DNA of 64,000 bases from Methylocystis hirsuta (GCF_003722355.1 NZ_QWDD01000001.1:2905001-2969000); one strand, 5' to 3'; counted from the stretch's first letter, positions 26,192-35,147 are shown. Made by a program: numbers and translations. Notes: a model not told the origin generated them from the sequence alone.

Positions 26192-27360
26192 CGGTGAGCG
26201 CAGCAGCCGACGCCGAAACGCACCTCGCCCCGCCGCTTCATCGCGAAGGCTGGCTGCGGCTCACGCCGCTCGACCGGCGACGCCTCGACAGCTTCAAGGC
26301 GAACAAGCGCGGCTATTGGTCGTTCTGGGTCTTCATGACGCTGTTCATCATGGCGCTTGGCTCGAACTTCCTGGCCAACGACCGGCCGATTCTGGCCTGG
26401 TACAAGGGCCAATTGCTGTTCCCCGCCTTCGTGTCCTATCCGGAGGACAAATTCGGCGGCTTCCTGGCCCGCACCGATTATCGCGATCCTGTCATCGCCG
26501 ACGAGATCAAAGCGCATGGCTGGATGCTGTGGCCGCCGATTCGCTTTTCCTATGACACGCATAATCTCGAGCTGCCGACCCCCGCGCCCTCGCCGCCGAC
26601 CTGGATGCTGACGCATCAGCAATGCGAGGTCGCCGCGGCGAAAGGTCTGCGGCCCGGCGAGCCCAATCGCGGCTGCGCCGCGCTCGAATATAATTGGCTC
26701 GGCACCGACGATCAGGGCCGCGACGTCGTCGCGCGACTGCTTTACGGATTTCGCATCTCGGTGCTGTTCGGGCTGATCCTGGCGACGATCTCCTCGATCG
26801 TCGGCGTCGCCGCGGGGGCGATACAGGGCTACTTCGGCGGGCGCGTCGATCTTGTGTTCCAACGCTTCATCGAAGTCTGGTCGTCGCTGCCGCAGCTCTA
26901 TCTGCTCATCATTATTTCATCCTTCTTGACGCCCGGCTTTTTCGTGCTGCTTGGCATCCTGCTGCTCTTCTCCTGGGTGTCGCTGGTGCATGTCGTTCGC
27001 GCCGAGTTCCTGCGCGCGCGCAACTTCGAATATGTCAACGCGGCGCGCGCGCTTGGGCTGAGCAATTTCAGCATTATCGTCAAGCACCTGCTGCCGAACG
27101 CCACCGTGGCGACGCTGACCTTCCTGCCCTTCATTCTCAACTCGTCGATCACCACGCTCACGGCGCTGGACTTTCTGGGGTTTGGCCTGCCGCCGGGCTC
27201 GCCCTCGCTCGGCGAACTGTTGCTGCAGGCGAAATCCAATCTCCAGGCCCCATGGCTGGGACTGACCGGCTTTGCGATCATCGCGCTGATGCTGTCGCTT
27301 CTGGTCTTTGTCGGCGAAGCGGTCCGCGACGCCTTCGACCCGAGGAAGAATTTCCGGTGA
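26188..27360 (+). CDS. yejE: Peptide ABC transporter permease YejE
   Basis: 390-aa DppC/OppC-type permease. The N-terminus carries RLTPLDRRRLDSFKANKRGY, the OppC_N motif, then a large periplasmic loop with SYPEDKFGGFLARTDYRDPV typical of YejE. The EAA loop is EYVNAARALGLSNFSIIVKH near residue 280. The end is LVFVGEAVRDAFDPRKNF. The GTG at 26188 overlaps the yejB stop; a GTG at 26194 is an alternative. A toxin-antitoxin pair follows before yejF. Confidence 0.93.
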   Translation: MTVSAAADAETHLAPPLHREGWLRLTPLDRRRLDSFKANKRGYWSFWVFMTLFIMALGSNFLANDRPILAWYKGQLLFPAFVSYPEDKFGGFLARTDYRDPVIADEIKAHGWMLWPPIRFSYDTHNLELPTPAPSPPTWMLTHQQCEVAAAKGLRPGEPNRGCAALEYNWLGTDDQGRDVVARLLYGFRISVLFGLILATISSIVGVAAGAIQGYFGGRVDLVFQRFIEVWSSLPQLYLLIIISSFLTPGFFVLLGILLLFSWVSLVHVVRAEFLRARNFEYVNAARALGLSNFSIIVKHLLPNATVATLTFLPFILNSSITTLTALDFLGFGLPPGSPSLGELLLQAKSNLQAPWLGLTGFAIIALMLSLLVFVGEAVRDAFDPRKNFR

Positions 27361-27391
27361 CGACGTGGTAGATTGCAGGCGGAGCATCACA

Positions 27392-27646
27392 ATGAACAGA
27401 ATTGTGCGTGAACATTATCCGGCGGCGAAGCTTCCCGAGGACTTGAGAGATGAAATCGACCCTGAAAAGCAGGTGACGATCACCATCGAGGTGGAGAGCC
27501 CAGACTCCAACTCTGAATTGACCGAGTCTCGCAACGACTGGTTCTCTAAATATGAGCATATACATCGCAGCAATTTTCATTCTCTAGACGAGGTGAATGC
27601 ACATGTGCGTTCGCTTCGCGACGAGTGGGGCCATCGCGAGAGATGA
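27392..27646 (+). CDS. Putative antitoxin inserted in the yej operon
   Basis: 84 aa, MNRIVREHYPAAKLPEDLRD, with a short N-terminal beta strand region (KQVTITIEVE) and a C-terminal helix region (SLDEVNAHVRSLRDEWGHRE). The size, position and 4-nt overlap with a PIN-domain toxin mark it as the antitoxin. The fold resembles short antitoxins found with PIN toxins in Rhizobiales, but no named family is certain. Start at the ATG 27392 after GGAG (27381). Base composition is lower in GC than the yej genes around it, suggesting later arrival. Confidence 0.72.
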   Translation: MNRIVREHYPAAKLPEDLRDEIDPEKQVTITIEVESPDSNSELTESRNDWFSKYEHIHRSNFHSLDEVNAHVRSLRDEWGHRER

Positions 27647-28089
27647 GCTTGAGAATTTACCTCGATGCGAATGTATTCATCGACGCATTCGAAAATGACG
27701 ATGTTCCGGTCACGCGAGGGAGGACCGTGCTCGATCATCTGAGAGGCGGAGAGGCCGTCGGCGTGATTAGCGAATTGGTTGTCGCCGAGTTGTTGACGAA
27801 ACCTCTGGAGACCGGAGACAAGGAGTTGTGCGATGCATATGAAGCGCTGTTCGAATCGTCTTCGACCATAGAAACCTTTCCAATCGATCGGCACGTGCTG
27901 GTGCAGGCGGCAAGGCTGAGAGCGACCGTCAAATCTATGAGAATGCCTGACGCAATTCACGTAGCGGCGGCGAAACTTCATAATTGCGCGGCCTTTGTTA
28001 CGGCCGATCGGCGACTTTTCGTCCCCGAGGGCATTCGAGCGATCAATCTCGACGCATCGGCCATCGACGAATTACGCGCGCTCGCATGA
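27643..28089 (+). CDS. Toxin, PIN-domain ribonuclease (VapC-like) in the yej operon
   Basis: 148 aa. First acid in LRIYLDANVFIDAFEND (Asp8); Glu in ISELVVAELLTKPLE; acids in MRMPDAIHVAAAKLH and FVTADRRLF. These four positions are the PIN-domain metal ligands, so the nuclease is intact. The ATG at 27643 overlaps the antitoxin stop (ATGA), and the toxin's own stop overlaps the yejF ATG at 28086. It is thus translationally coupled on both sides. Family role: ribonuclease toxin; RNA target unknown. Confidence 0.88.
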   Translation: MSLRIYLDANVFIDAFENDDVPVTRGRTVLDHLRGGEAVGVISELVVAELLTKPLETGDKELCDAYEALFESSSTIETFPIDRHVLVQAARLRATVKSMRMPDAIHVAAAKLHNCAAFVTADRRLFVPEGIRAINLDASAIDELRALA

Positions 28090-29720
28090 CCATTGGCTCC
28101 CTCCTCAACATTCGCGATCTCTCGGTCACCTTTCGGCAAGGCGGGCACGAGACCAAGGCGGTCGATCACGTCTCCTTCTCTCTTGAGCGGGGCAAGACTC
28201 TGGCGCTCGTCGGCGAATCCGGTTCCGGCAAGTCGATCAGCGCTCTGTCGATCGTACGGCTGCTCCCCCCTGGCGCGATCGCGTCCGGCGAGGCGCTGTT
28301 CGACGGCGAGAACATGCTGACGATCAAGGACGATCGTCTGCGCGCCATTCGTGGCGCAGGCATCACAATGGTGTTCCAGGAGCCGATGACCTCGCTGAAT
28401 CCGCTGCACACGATCGAGCGGCAGATTGCGGAGATTCTCGAACTGCACGGCATGCGCGGCGAAGACGCGGTTCGGAACCGAGTCGTTGAGCTTCTCGGTG
28501 AAGTCGGCATCCCTGATCCTCAGGCGCGGCTGAGCGCCTATCCGCATCAGCTCTCAGGCGGCCAACGTCAGCGCGTCATGATCGCCATGGCGCTCGCCAA
28601 CAAGCCAGATCTGCTGATCGCCGACGAGCCGACCACAGCGCTCGACGTCACGGTTCAGGCGCAGATTCTCGCGCTGCTCGAGCGGCTACAAAAAACCTAC
28701 GGCATGGCGATGCTGTTCATCACGCACGACCTCCGGCTCGTGCGCCGTTTCGCCGACACGGTCTGCGTGATGCAGCAGGGGCGCATCGTCGAGCAGGGCG
28801 AGGTGGGAGAGGTCTTCACATCGCCGCAGCATCCCTACACCAAGGCGCTGCTCACGGCGGAGCCCAAGGGCGCGCCGATTGTCGAAGACACGCAAGCGCC
28901 AGTCGTCGCATCGGCCGAGCAACTGCGCGTCTGGTTTCCGATCCGCCGCGGCTTCATGCGTCGGATCGTCGGCCATGTGAAGGCGGTGGACGGCGTCACC
29001 CTTTCGGTGCGCGAGGGCGCGACCGTCGGCGTCGTCGGCGAGTCGGGCTCCGGCAAGACGACGCTGGCGCTGGCGATGCTGCGGCTCATTCGCTCGGAAG
29101 GTCCGATCGTCTTCCTCGGAGAGCGCATCGACGGCAAAAGCGTCGACGCCATGCGTCCGCTTCGCCGCGACATGCAAATCGTCTTCCAAGACCCTTACGG
29201 CTCTCTCTCTCCGCGCATGTCGGTCGCGGAAATCGTCGCCGAAGGACTGACCGTTCAGCGGCCCGAACTTACGCTCAATCAGCGCCGCGACATCGTTGCG
29301 CGCGCGCTGCAGGAAACCGGGCTTGATCCATCGACGATGGACCGCTACCCGCACGAATTTTCCGGCGGCCAGCGGCAGCGGATCGCCATCGCCCGCGCCA
29401 TTGTGCTCGAACCGAAATTCGTCGTGCTCGACGAGCCGACCTCGGCGCTCGACATGTCCGTGCAGGCGCAAATCATCGATCTCTTGCGCGACCTGCAGCG
29501 TCGCCGCTCGCTCGCCTATCTCTTCATCAGTCACGATCTGCGCGTCGTGAAGGCGCTCGCCGCCCATCTCATCGTCATGCGCTATGGCAAGGTGGTCGAG
29601 GAAGGGCCGGCGAGCCAGGTGTTTTCCGAACCCAAGAGCGAGTATACGCGCGCGCTCTTCGCAGCGGCGTTTCGCAACGAGGCGGAGCCCATTCCGGGCA
29701 ATTCAGTTGCCGGAAAATGA
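28086..29720 (+). CDS. yejF: Peptide ABC transporter ATP-binding protein YejF (two ABC domains)
   Basis: 544-aa double ATPase. First domain: Walker [14 protein letters not shown] near residue 42, signature [16 protein letters not shown], Walker [15 protein letters not shown]. Second domain: Walker [16 protein letters not shown] near 318, signature [15 protein letters not shown], Walker [15 protein letters not shown]. It energises peptide import through YejBE; relatives import microcin C and antimicrobial peptides. Start ATG at 28086 overlaps the toxin stop. Its 3' end overlaps the convergent MaoC gene by 18 bp. Confidence 0.93.
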   Translation: MTIGSLLNIRDLSVTFRQGGHETKAVDHVSFSLERGKTLALVGESGSGKSISALSIVRLLPPGAIASGEALFDGENMLTIKDDRLRAIRGAGITMVFQEPMTSLNPLHTIERQIAEILELHGMRGEDAVRNRVVELLGEVGIPDPQARLSAYPHQLSGGQRQRVMIAMALANKPDLLIADEPTTALDVTVQAQILALLERLQKTYGMAMLFITHDLRLVRRFADTVCVMQQGRIVEQGEVGEVFTSPQHPYTKALLTAEPKGAPIVEDTQAPVVASAEQLRVWFPIRRGFMRRIVGHVKAVDGVTLSVREGATVGVVGESGSGKTTLALAMLRLIRSEGPIVFLGERIDGKSVDAMRPLRRDMQIVFQDPYGSLSPRMSVAEIVAEGLTVQRPELTLNQRRDIVARALQETGLDPSTMDRYPHEFSGGQRQRIAIARAIVLEPKFVVLDEPTSALDMSVQAQIIDLLRDLQRRRSLAYLFISHDLRVVKALAAHLIVMRYGKVVEEGPASQVFSEPKSEYTRALFAAAFRNEAEPIPGNSVAGK

Positions 29721-30212
29721 TCCCGGAATCGCCGTGGCGCCATTTGAACTTACGCCTGCCCGCGCAGGGTCGCGGAAGGCGACGACCGTGACGCTCTGCG
29801 TCAGCACGACTTCGCCGCGCTGATTATAGGTCGCCATATCCATCGAAACGAAGCCGCGATCGGCATAGCGGCGCGGACGAACAATCCGCGTGACTTCGGC
29901 TTCTACCCTTAAGGAATCGCCCGGCCGCACCGGGAGTTTCCAGGCGATATGCGCCTCAACGCCGACGAGCCCTCCTGCAAAAGGCGGGTCGGCTGAGTCG
30001 ATGAGAAGCTTCACGCTCAGCGCGCCGGTTTGCCAACCGCTGGCGACGAGCCCGCCGAACATGCTGTCTTTGGCCGCCTCTTCGTCGAGATGAAAATACT
30101 GCGGATCACTGTCGCGCGCGAAGCGGATGATGTCCTGCGCGGTGATCGTGACGCTCGCCGAGCGTAACCGCTGCCCAACGCGAAGATCTTCCAGATAAAG
30201 CCTTTTCGTCAT
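29703..30212 (-). CDS. MaoC-family dehydratase (hotdog fold)
   Basis: 169 aa. LYLEDLRVGQRLRSASVTIT is the usual N-terminus of MaoC-like proteins. The hydratase signature is visible in ARDSDPQYFHLDEEAAKDS and FGGLVASGWQTGALSV (catalytic Asp and His). Members hydrate enoyl-CoA, as PhaJ does, feeding beta-oxidation intermediates to PHA synthesis; the exact substrate cannot be read here. It starts within the stop region of the NlpC/P60 gene (4-nt overlap) and so closes an operon with it and the aminopeptidase. Confidence 0.87.
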   Translation of the reverse strand: MTKRLYLEDLRVGQRLRSASVTITAQDIIRFARDSDPQYFHLDEEAAKDSMFGGLVASGWQTGALSVKLLIDSADPPFAGGLVGVEAHIAWKLPVRPGDSLRVEAEVTRIVRPRRYADRGFVSMDMATYNQRGEVVLTQSVTVVAFRDPARAGVSSNGATAIPGSFSGN

Positions 30213-31072
30213 GCCAAAATATCTCTCGGCAACCGCTTCACGCTCGTGACCGGTCCAGCCCCCGCCGCCTCGTTGCGCGCGCGCACGACGTCGAGCGGCT
30301 CGCTGGAGACTTGCATATGCGTGGCGTTGGCGTGAAGCAGCGTCACGGGGTCGCGCATGACGCCGACATGCCCCTTCCAAAAGACGATGTCGCCGCGCAG
30401 GAGCGGGACGCCGGGATCGAGCCGCGCGCCGAGCGCAGCTTCCTGCATATCGGTGTCGCGCGGCGACTGCACTCCCGCCATCAGCAAGGAAATCTGCAAC
30501 AGTCCCGAGCAATCAACGCCCATCCAAGACTTGCCGCCCCAGAGATAGGGCGCGCCTAGAAGCGTCTCGGCCACGGCGACAAAGTCGGGCGCCTTCGCCT
30601 CGCGCGGCACAAGATGTTTGCGATAGATGAATCCGAGCTCCGGCGTCACGCCAAAACCGTCGCGCTCCTCGGCGATCGCGACTTCGGCGCCGAGCGGCAG
30701 CGCGTTGAGCGGCGGCAATTTGATGTTGGGACCGGGATAAATGAAGGTCCGTGGAACACGGACTCGATGCGTCGGCGCGCTCAATTCGCGCCACAGCGTA
30801 TTCGCCGCGATCCAACCGACATAATTGTCGCGCGCAAGTTGCGCCCACGCCCAGCCTTCTTCCTCATCGTAAACGGTGACGCGCTCGCCATAGATCGCCT
30901 GAGTGTCGACGGCGGCGTCGGGACGTGGTTCGCGCCGAAGGTCGACGACGCAGTCCCTGACCTCCATCGCGACGCCTTCGACATAGCGGTCGGCGCTCAC
31001 GCGTCCCTTGAGATAGGCGGCGGCGACTTCTGGGCGCGCGGGCGTCAGCCGCCGATCGAACTCCTCGCTCAC
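30209..31072 (-). CDS. NlpC/P60 family cysteine peptidase with SH3 domains
   Basis: 287 aa, no signal peptide, so probably cytosolic. N-terminal bacterial SH3-like domains (about residues 30-150: ERVTVYDEEEGWAWAQLARD, YVGWIAANTLW). The C-terminal NlpC/P60 domain has the catalytic Cys in GVDCSGLLQISL, His in WKGHVGVMRD and a third polar residue in LLHANATHMQV. The layout resembles YkfC/DvPg dipeptidyl-peptidase VI enzymes that cut gamma-D-Glu-diamino acid peptides from cell wall. It overlaps pepB by 4 nt, and the YejABEF importer lies next door, suggesting peptide recycling. Confidence 0.88.
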   Translation of the reverse strand: MSEEFDRRLTPARPEVAAAYLKGRVSADRYVEGVAMEVRDCVVDLRREPRPDAAVDTQAIYGERVTVYDEEEGWAWAQLARDNYVGWIAANTLWRELSAPTHRVRVPRTFIYPGPNIKLPPLNALPLGAEVAIAEERDGFGVTPELGFIYRKHLVPREAKAPDFVAVAETLLGAPYLWGGKSWMGVDCSGLLQISLLMAGVQSPRDTDMQEAALGARLDPGVPLLRGDIVFWKGHVGVMRDPVTLLHANATHMQVSSEPLDVVRARNEAAGAGPVTSVKRLPRDILA

Positions 31073-32457
31073 GGCTTCGCGTTCCTCTGCTCGGCGCGCG
31101 CCTCGATCAATTCATAAAGCAGGCGCGCCGCCTGCACCTCGCCGCCTTCCGGGCGGCCGGGCTTCGTCGAGGGGTTCCAGCAGTAAACGTCGAAATGCGC
31201 CCAGCGCCTGGGATCCGCCACGAAGCGCCTCAGGAACAGCGCGGCGGTGATCGATCCGGCGAAGGGACCGCTCGTGACATTGACCAGATCGGAAATCTTG
31301 CCATCGAGACCGCTGTCGTAACTGTCCCATAGCGGCATCCGCCACACGGGATCGTTCACGGCGGCGGCCTGCCCGGCGATCTCTTGGGCAAGCGCGTCAT
31401 CGCCGGTGTAGAACGGCGGAACCTCCGGACCGAGCGCGACGCGCGCGGCGCCCGTCAGCGTCGCGAAATCGAACAGCAGATCGGGCGGCGTTTCGCTCGC
31501 ATAGGCGAGCGCATCGGCAAGGATGAGCCTGCCCTCTGCGTCGGTGTTGCCGATTTCGACGCTCAGCCCTTTGCGGCTGCGGTAAACGTCGCTGGTTCGA
31601 AACGCCGACGCCGAGATCGAATTCTCGACGATCGGAAGCAGCACGCGCAACCGGACCGGCGCATTGCCGTCAAGCAGCATCGCCGCAAGCGACAGGGTCG
31701 TCGCGGCGCCGCCCATGTCCTTCTTCATCAGCGCCATCGCGCTCGAGGGCTTGATGTCGAGACCGCCCGTGTCGAAGCAGACCCCCTTGCCGACCAGCGT
31801 GATGCGCAGACCGTCCTCCGGGCCGTGCTCAAATTCGACGAGCCTCGGCGCCTGAGCGGCCGCGCGCCCGACGGCGTGAATCAAGGGGAAGTTTTCCGCG
31901 AGCAACGCGTCGCCGACAATGACGCGAGTCTTGGCGCCATGTTTCGCGCCGAGAGCGAGCGCCGCTTCGGCGAGCGCCTCCGGCCCCATGTCATTGGTCG
32001 GCGTATTCACGAGATCGCGCCCGAGGGCGACGGCTGCGGCGATGCGCTCGATGCGCGCGCGGTCGACGCCCTGCGGCGCGCACAGACGCGGGGCTTCGCT
32101 CTTTGGCGCCTTGTAGCGCGAGAAGGAATAGGTCGACAGAAGGAACGCCAGCGCCGCCTGCGCCGGCGCGTCGACGCCATCGCCAAACCGGTAGAGCCCC
32201 TTGGGCAGCGCAGTCGCGAGCTTTCCGGCAAAGAACGGATCGCGCGTCTTTGGCGCCCTGCCCTCCGCGCCGAAAAAGACCCGCGGCGCGCCATCGGCGT
32301 CAGGCGCGATAAGAAGCGAGCCGGGCTTCGCCTCAAATCCCGAAAGCTCCGCGAGGCGCGCTGTAGGCTCAGGAAGCTTCGCGCGGCGTTCGGGCCAGTC
32401 TTCCTTATTAACGAAATCGATGGCGGTCGCCTCGGGCGACCAGTCTTCAAGCTTCAT
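31069..32457 (-). CDS. Leucyl aminopeptidase (M17 family)
   Basis: 462-aa cytosolic di-zinc aminopeptidase. The C-terminal catalytic domain shows VGKGVCFDTGGLDIKPSSAM, MKKDMGGAAT and the M17 signature NTDAEGRLILADAL, which hold the metal ligands and catalytic Lys and Arg. N-terminal domain less conserved. The ATG at 32457 (MKLEDWSPEATAIDF) is chosen; a longer frame up to 32613 gives a basic leader not expected in this family. It is operonic with the NlpC/P60 and MaoC genes and probably degrades peptides released by the former. Confidence 0.9.
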   Translation of the reverse strand: MKLEDWSPEATAIDFVNKEDWPERRAKLPEPTARLAELSGFEAKPGSLLIAPDADGAPRVFFGAEGRAPKTRDPFFAGKLATALPKGLYRFGDGVDAPAQAALAFLLSTYSFSRYKAPKSEAPRLCAPQGVDRARIERIAAAVALGRDLVNTPTNDMGPEALAEAALALGAKHGAKTRVIVGDALLAENFPLIHAVGRAAAQAPRLVEFEHGPEDGLRITLVGKGVCFDTGGLDIKPSSAMALMKKDMGGAATTLSLAAMLLDGNAPVRLRVLLPIVENSISASAFRTSDVYRSRKGLSVEIGNTDAEGRLILADALAYASETPPDLLFDFATLTGAARVALGPEVPPFYTGDDALAQEIAGQAAAVNDPVWRMPLWDSYDSGLDGKISDLVNVTSGPFAGSITAALFLRRFVADPRRWAHFDVYCWNPSTKPGRPEGGEVQAARLLYELIEARAEQRNAKP

Positions 32458-32595
32458 TCGCTTCCGCCGCTTTCTGCGCTCCGACGATCGGCTTCTACCT
32501 CTACCGGGCGCCCGCATCACACAAAAGGGAAAGATCGCCAATCTCAAGCGGCGTGGCGGGCGAAGGCGGCGAGCCACGCCTAAGTCAGCCAACAA

Positions 32596-32612
32596 TGTAC
32601 GCATAGTGTACA
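32596..32612. promoter_or_regulatory. Possible NtrC-binding dyad upstream of the second glnK
   Basis: TGTAC-GCATAGT-GTACA is an exact dyad with the half-site spacing of the NtrC consensus TGCAC-N7-GTGCA, differing by one base in each half. It lies about 90 bp upstream of the sigma-54 promoter, a usual enhancer distance. Confidence 0.45.
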
Positions 32613-32693
32613 AAACTTAGCCGCCCGGCGCCTCTCGACTGGCCAGGCTCAAACTCGACGCCATGGTGGAAAACGATTATTTTCTGCGCAGAA

Positions 32694-32709
32694 TGGCATG
32701 CCAATTGCT
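32694..32709 (+). promoter_or_regulatory. Sigma-54 promoter of the second glnK-amtB
   Basis: TGGCATG-CCAA-TTGCT matches the -24/-12 consensus TGGCACG-N4-TTGCW with one mismatch and the required 10 bp between GG and GC. Transcription should start near 32720, about 20 nt before the glnK start. This implies NtrC-dependent expression under nitrogen limitation. Confidence 0.8.
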
Positions 32710-32741
32710 GATACAATGTTCAATTCGCCAACCATGAGGGC

Positions 32742-33092
32742 ATGACTGCGCAAATGAAGATCATCACGGCGGTTATTAAACCCTTCAAGCTCGACGAGGT
32801 GCGCGAGGCGCTGACGGAAATCGGCGTGCACGGAATGACCGCGACCGAAGTGAAAGGCTATGGCCGACAGAAGGGCCATGCCGAAATCTATCGCGGCGCC
32901 GAATATATCGTCGCGTTCCTGCCCAAGGTTAGGATCGACATCGCGCTCTCTGAAGCGCTCGTCGATCGCGCCATCGAGGCGATCAGACTCGCCGCCTACA
33001 CCGGCCATATCGGCGACGGCAAAATTTTCGTCTCGCCGCTGGAGCGCGCCATGCGCATCCGCACCGGCGAAACCGACACCGACGCGCTCTAA
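32742..33092 (+). CDS. glnK: Nitrogen regulatory protein PII (GlnK), second copy
   Basis: 116 aa from ATG 32742, or 112 aa from the ATG at 32754 ([20 protein letters not shown]), which matches the canonical PII N-terminus. The T-loop with Tyr51 is in [13 protein letters not shown]. The B- and C-loops are [11 protein letters not shown] and [12 protein letters not shown]. It differs from the first copy mostly in the middle (RIDIALSEALVDRAIEAIRL). Function as for GlnK: control of the adjacent AmtB and of nitrogen regulators. It is preceded by a sigma-54 promoter, unlike the weaker site of the first copy. Confidence 0.94.
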   Translation: MTAQMKIITAVIKPFKLDEVREALTEIGVHGMTATEVKGYGRQKGHAEIYRGAEYIVAFLPKVRIDIALSEALVDRAIEAIRLAAYTGHIGDGKIFVSPLERAMRIRTGETDTDAL

Positions 33093-33125
33093 GCGCAATC
33101 TCCCACCATCAATCAGGACCAGGGC

Positions 33126-34493
33126 ATGCACAGCTCGTTTGCGCGCGCGGCTAAAACATTCGTCGGCGCGAGGATTCCGCGAGTCCGGTGGGATAGTTTT
33201 GGCGCGGCGCTCGCCGCAACCCTTGTGGCCGGCCCAGCTCTCGCCCAGGACGGCGGGGGCAAGATCGACGCCGCCGACACCGCCTTCATGATCGCCGCCA
33301 CCGCGCTGGTGCTGATGATGACGTTGCCGGGGCTGGCGCTTTTTTACAGCGGCATGGTGCGCAAGAAGAATGTGCTCGCCACCATGGCCCAGAGCCTCAT
33401 CGCCACCGCGCTCGTCTCGCTGCTGTGGATCGGCGTCGCCTACAGCCTCGCCTTCAGCGGCGAGGGCGCCTATATCGGCGACGCGTCGCGGTCGCTTCTT
33501 GCAGGGATCGGGCTCGACACGGTGAGCCCATTCGCCAAGACGATCCCCGAAATCCTATTCATGCTCTATCAAATGACCTTCGCGGTGATCACCTGCGCGC
33601 TGGTCGCCGGCTCGGTCGCCGAACGCATGAAGTTCTCCGCCTTCATGCTGTTTTGCGTGCTGTGGCTGTTCATCGTCTATGTGCCTTCCGCGCATTGGGT
33701 CTGGGGCGGCGGATTTCTGCAGAAGCTGGGCCTCCTCGATTTCGCCGGCGGGACGGTCGTGCACATCAACGCCGGGATCGCCGGCCTCGTCTGCGCGCTC
33801 GTCCTCGGAAACCGCGTCGGGTTCGGCCGCGAAAACCTCTCGCCCTTCGATCTCTCGCTCGCCGTCGTCGGAACCGGATTGCTCTGGGTCGGCTGGTTCG
33901 GCTTCAATGGCGGCTCGGCGCTCGCCGCCAATTCCCGCGCGGTCTTCGCCATTGTGGCGACGCATCTTGCCGCCTGCGCCGGCGCGCTGGTGTGGAGCGG
34001 GCTGGAGTGGCTCCAGCGCGGCAAGCCGTCGGTGCTCGGCGTCATCTCGGGCGCCGTCGCCGGTCTGGGCACGATCACGCCGGCCTCGGGCTATGTCCTG
34101 CCATGGCACGGCGTCGTCATCGGGATGATCGCCGGCGGCGTCTGCTATTGGTTCTGCACCGTCGCGAAATATAAATTCCGCTACGACGACACGCTCGACG
34201 TTTTCGGCGTGCATGGCGTCGGCGGCATCATGGGCACGTTGCTCGCCGGAGTCTTCGCGACGCGCGCGATCACGGCTTCGGAAGCCGATCCAGGCGTAGC
34301 GGGCCTGTTGGAAGGCGACTCGCATCAGCTTTACGTGCAGGCGATCGGCGTCCTCGTCACCATCGTCTGGTGCGTGATCGGCACCTTGGCGACGCTGAAA
34401 ATTGTCTCGATGATCACGCCGCTTCGCGTGACTTACGACGATGAACGCGAGGGCCTCGACATCGCGCTGCATGGCGAAGCGCTGCATCAGTAA
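33126..34493 (+). CDS. amtB: Ammonium transporter AmtB, second copy
   Basis: 455-aa ammonium channel with an N-terminal signal sequence (cleavage likely after GPALA in LVAGPALAQDGGG) and about 11 membrane helices. Conserved parts: DTAFMIAATALVLMMTLPGL, FYSGMVRKKNVLATMAQS, DFAGGTVVHINAGIAGLVCA and DVFGVHGVGGIMGTLLAG, with the twin pore histidines (VVHIN, GVHGVGG). The periplasmic loop after AHWVWG is short, as in E. coli AmtB. It follows glnK by 33 nt and shares its promoter. Confidence 0.95.
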   Translation: MHSSFARAAKTFVGARIPRVRWDSFGAALAATLVAGPALAQDGGGKIDAADTAFMIAATALVLMMTLPGLALFYSGMVRKKNVLATMAQSLIATALVSLLWIGVAYSLAFSGEGAYIGDASRSLLAGIGLDTVSPFAKTIPEILFMLYQMTFAVITCALVAGSVAERMKFSAFMLFCVLWLFIVYVPSAHWVWGGGFLQKLGLLDFAGGTVVHINAGIAGLVCALVLGNRVGFGRENLSPFDLSLAVVGTGLLWVGWFGFNGGSALAANSRAVFAIVATHLAACAGALVWSGLEWLQRGKPSVLGVISGAVAGLGTITPASGYVLPWHGVVIGMIAGGVCYWFCTVAKYKFRYDDTLDVFGVHGVGGIMGTLLAGVFATRAITASEADPGVAGLLEGDSHQLYVQAIGVLVTIVWCVIGTLATLKIVSMITPLRVTYDDEREGLDIALHGEALHQ

Positions 34494-34495
34494 AA

Positions 34496-34885
34496 CTAAA
34501 GGCTCCGCACTCCGCCGGCGCCGGCGCGTTTGGCGGCCTTGGCGAGCCGCGCGTCGAAGCTGACGAACGCATCGCAATCGCCGGATTGAGAAAGGTGAAG
34601 AGCGTCAGCGAAATCCATTCCGCGTTCAGCCCAGGCCAGCGCCTTCGCTAACGAAGGCGCGTCCTGGACGACAACATTGCGCAGACCGGCGAACGCGCGC
34701 AAAGCGCCGATAATGCGAGCCGGCTCAAATCCATAGGCGCTGCGCAACACCCATTCGGTTTCGAGCAGCACAGTCAGTGTGACAAAAACAGTTTCTTGTT
34801 GAAAGACTTGTTTCGCCTTGGCCGATTGTTGCGGGTGATCATCAGCCAAAAGCCGAACGACGACATTCGTGTCAATCGCTAGCAT
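34496..34885 (-). CDS. Toxin, PIN-domain ribonuclease (VapC-like), third pair
   Basis: 129 aa starting MLAIDTNVVVRLLADDHPQQ, the classical VapC N-terminus with the first Asp at residue 5. Other acids: VLLETEWVLRSAYG (Glu), MDFADALHLSQSGDCDAFVS (Asp) and FDARLAKAAKRAG (Asp). All four PIN metal ligands are present. The start overlaps the antitoxin 3' end by 14 bp. It is convergent with amtB and ends only 2 bp from it. Confidence 0.9.
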   Translation of the reverse strand: MLAIDTNVVVRLLADDHPQQSAKAKQVFQQETVFVTLTVLLETEWVLRSAYGFEPARIIGALRAFAGLRNVVVQDAPSLAKALAWAERGMDFADALHLSQSGDCDAFVSFDARLAKAAKRAGAGGVRSL

Positions 34886-35147
34886 TGCGGCGCTTCGCTT
34901 CGGCAAGAACGCTCGCATCCATATCTTCGATGGACTTCGGCGGCCCTGCATAGTTGAGCATGCCTAAGACCTCTTCCAGCGTGGTAGGCGCGAACAGGGA
35001 AGCTTCTTTGAGCAACACCCCTTCCGCGGTCTCCTCGATCGTCAAGGAAGCGCCCGATTCCCAGTTTCGCCGCTGACGGATTGATTTGGGGAGCACAACC
35101 TGGCCCTTTGTGGAGAGCCGAACCGTTCGCTTGTCAGCCACGACCAT
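34872..35147 (-). CDS. Antitoxin, AbrB/MazE-type (VapB-like)
   Basis: 91 aa from ATG 35147 with GGAGG about 5 nt upstream. The swapped-hairpin AbrB DNA-binding domain is at residues 5-45 (RTVRLSTKGQVVLPKSIRQR then ESGASLTIEETAEG). The C-terminal segment LEEVLGMLNYAGPPKSIEDM is a toxin-binding region seen in antitoxins partnered with PIN toxins. A longer frame up to 35201 lacks a ribosome-binding site. It is probably autoregulated. Confidence 0.88.
   Translation of the reverse strand: MVVADKRTVRLSTKGQVVLPKSIRQRRNWESGASLTIEETAEGVLLKEASLFAPTTLEEVLGMLNYAGPPKSIEDMDASVLAEAKRRNASD

Noticed and set aside
31384..32583. 399-aa open frame opposite the leucyl aminopeptidase
   Set aside because: Shadow frame; the M17 signature on the reverse strand is unambiguous.
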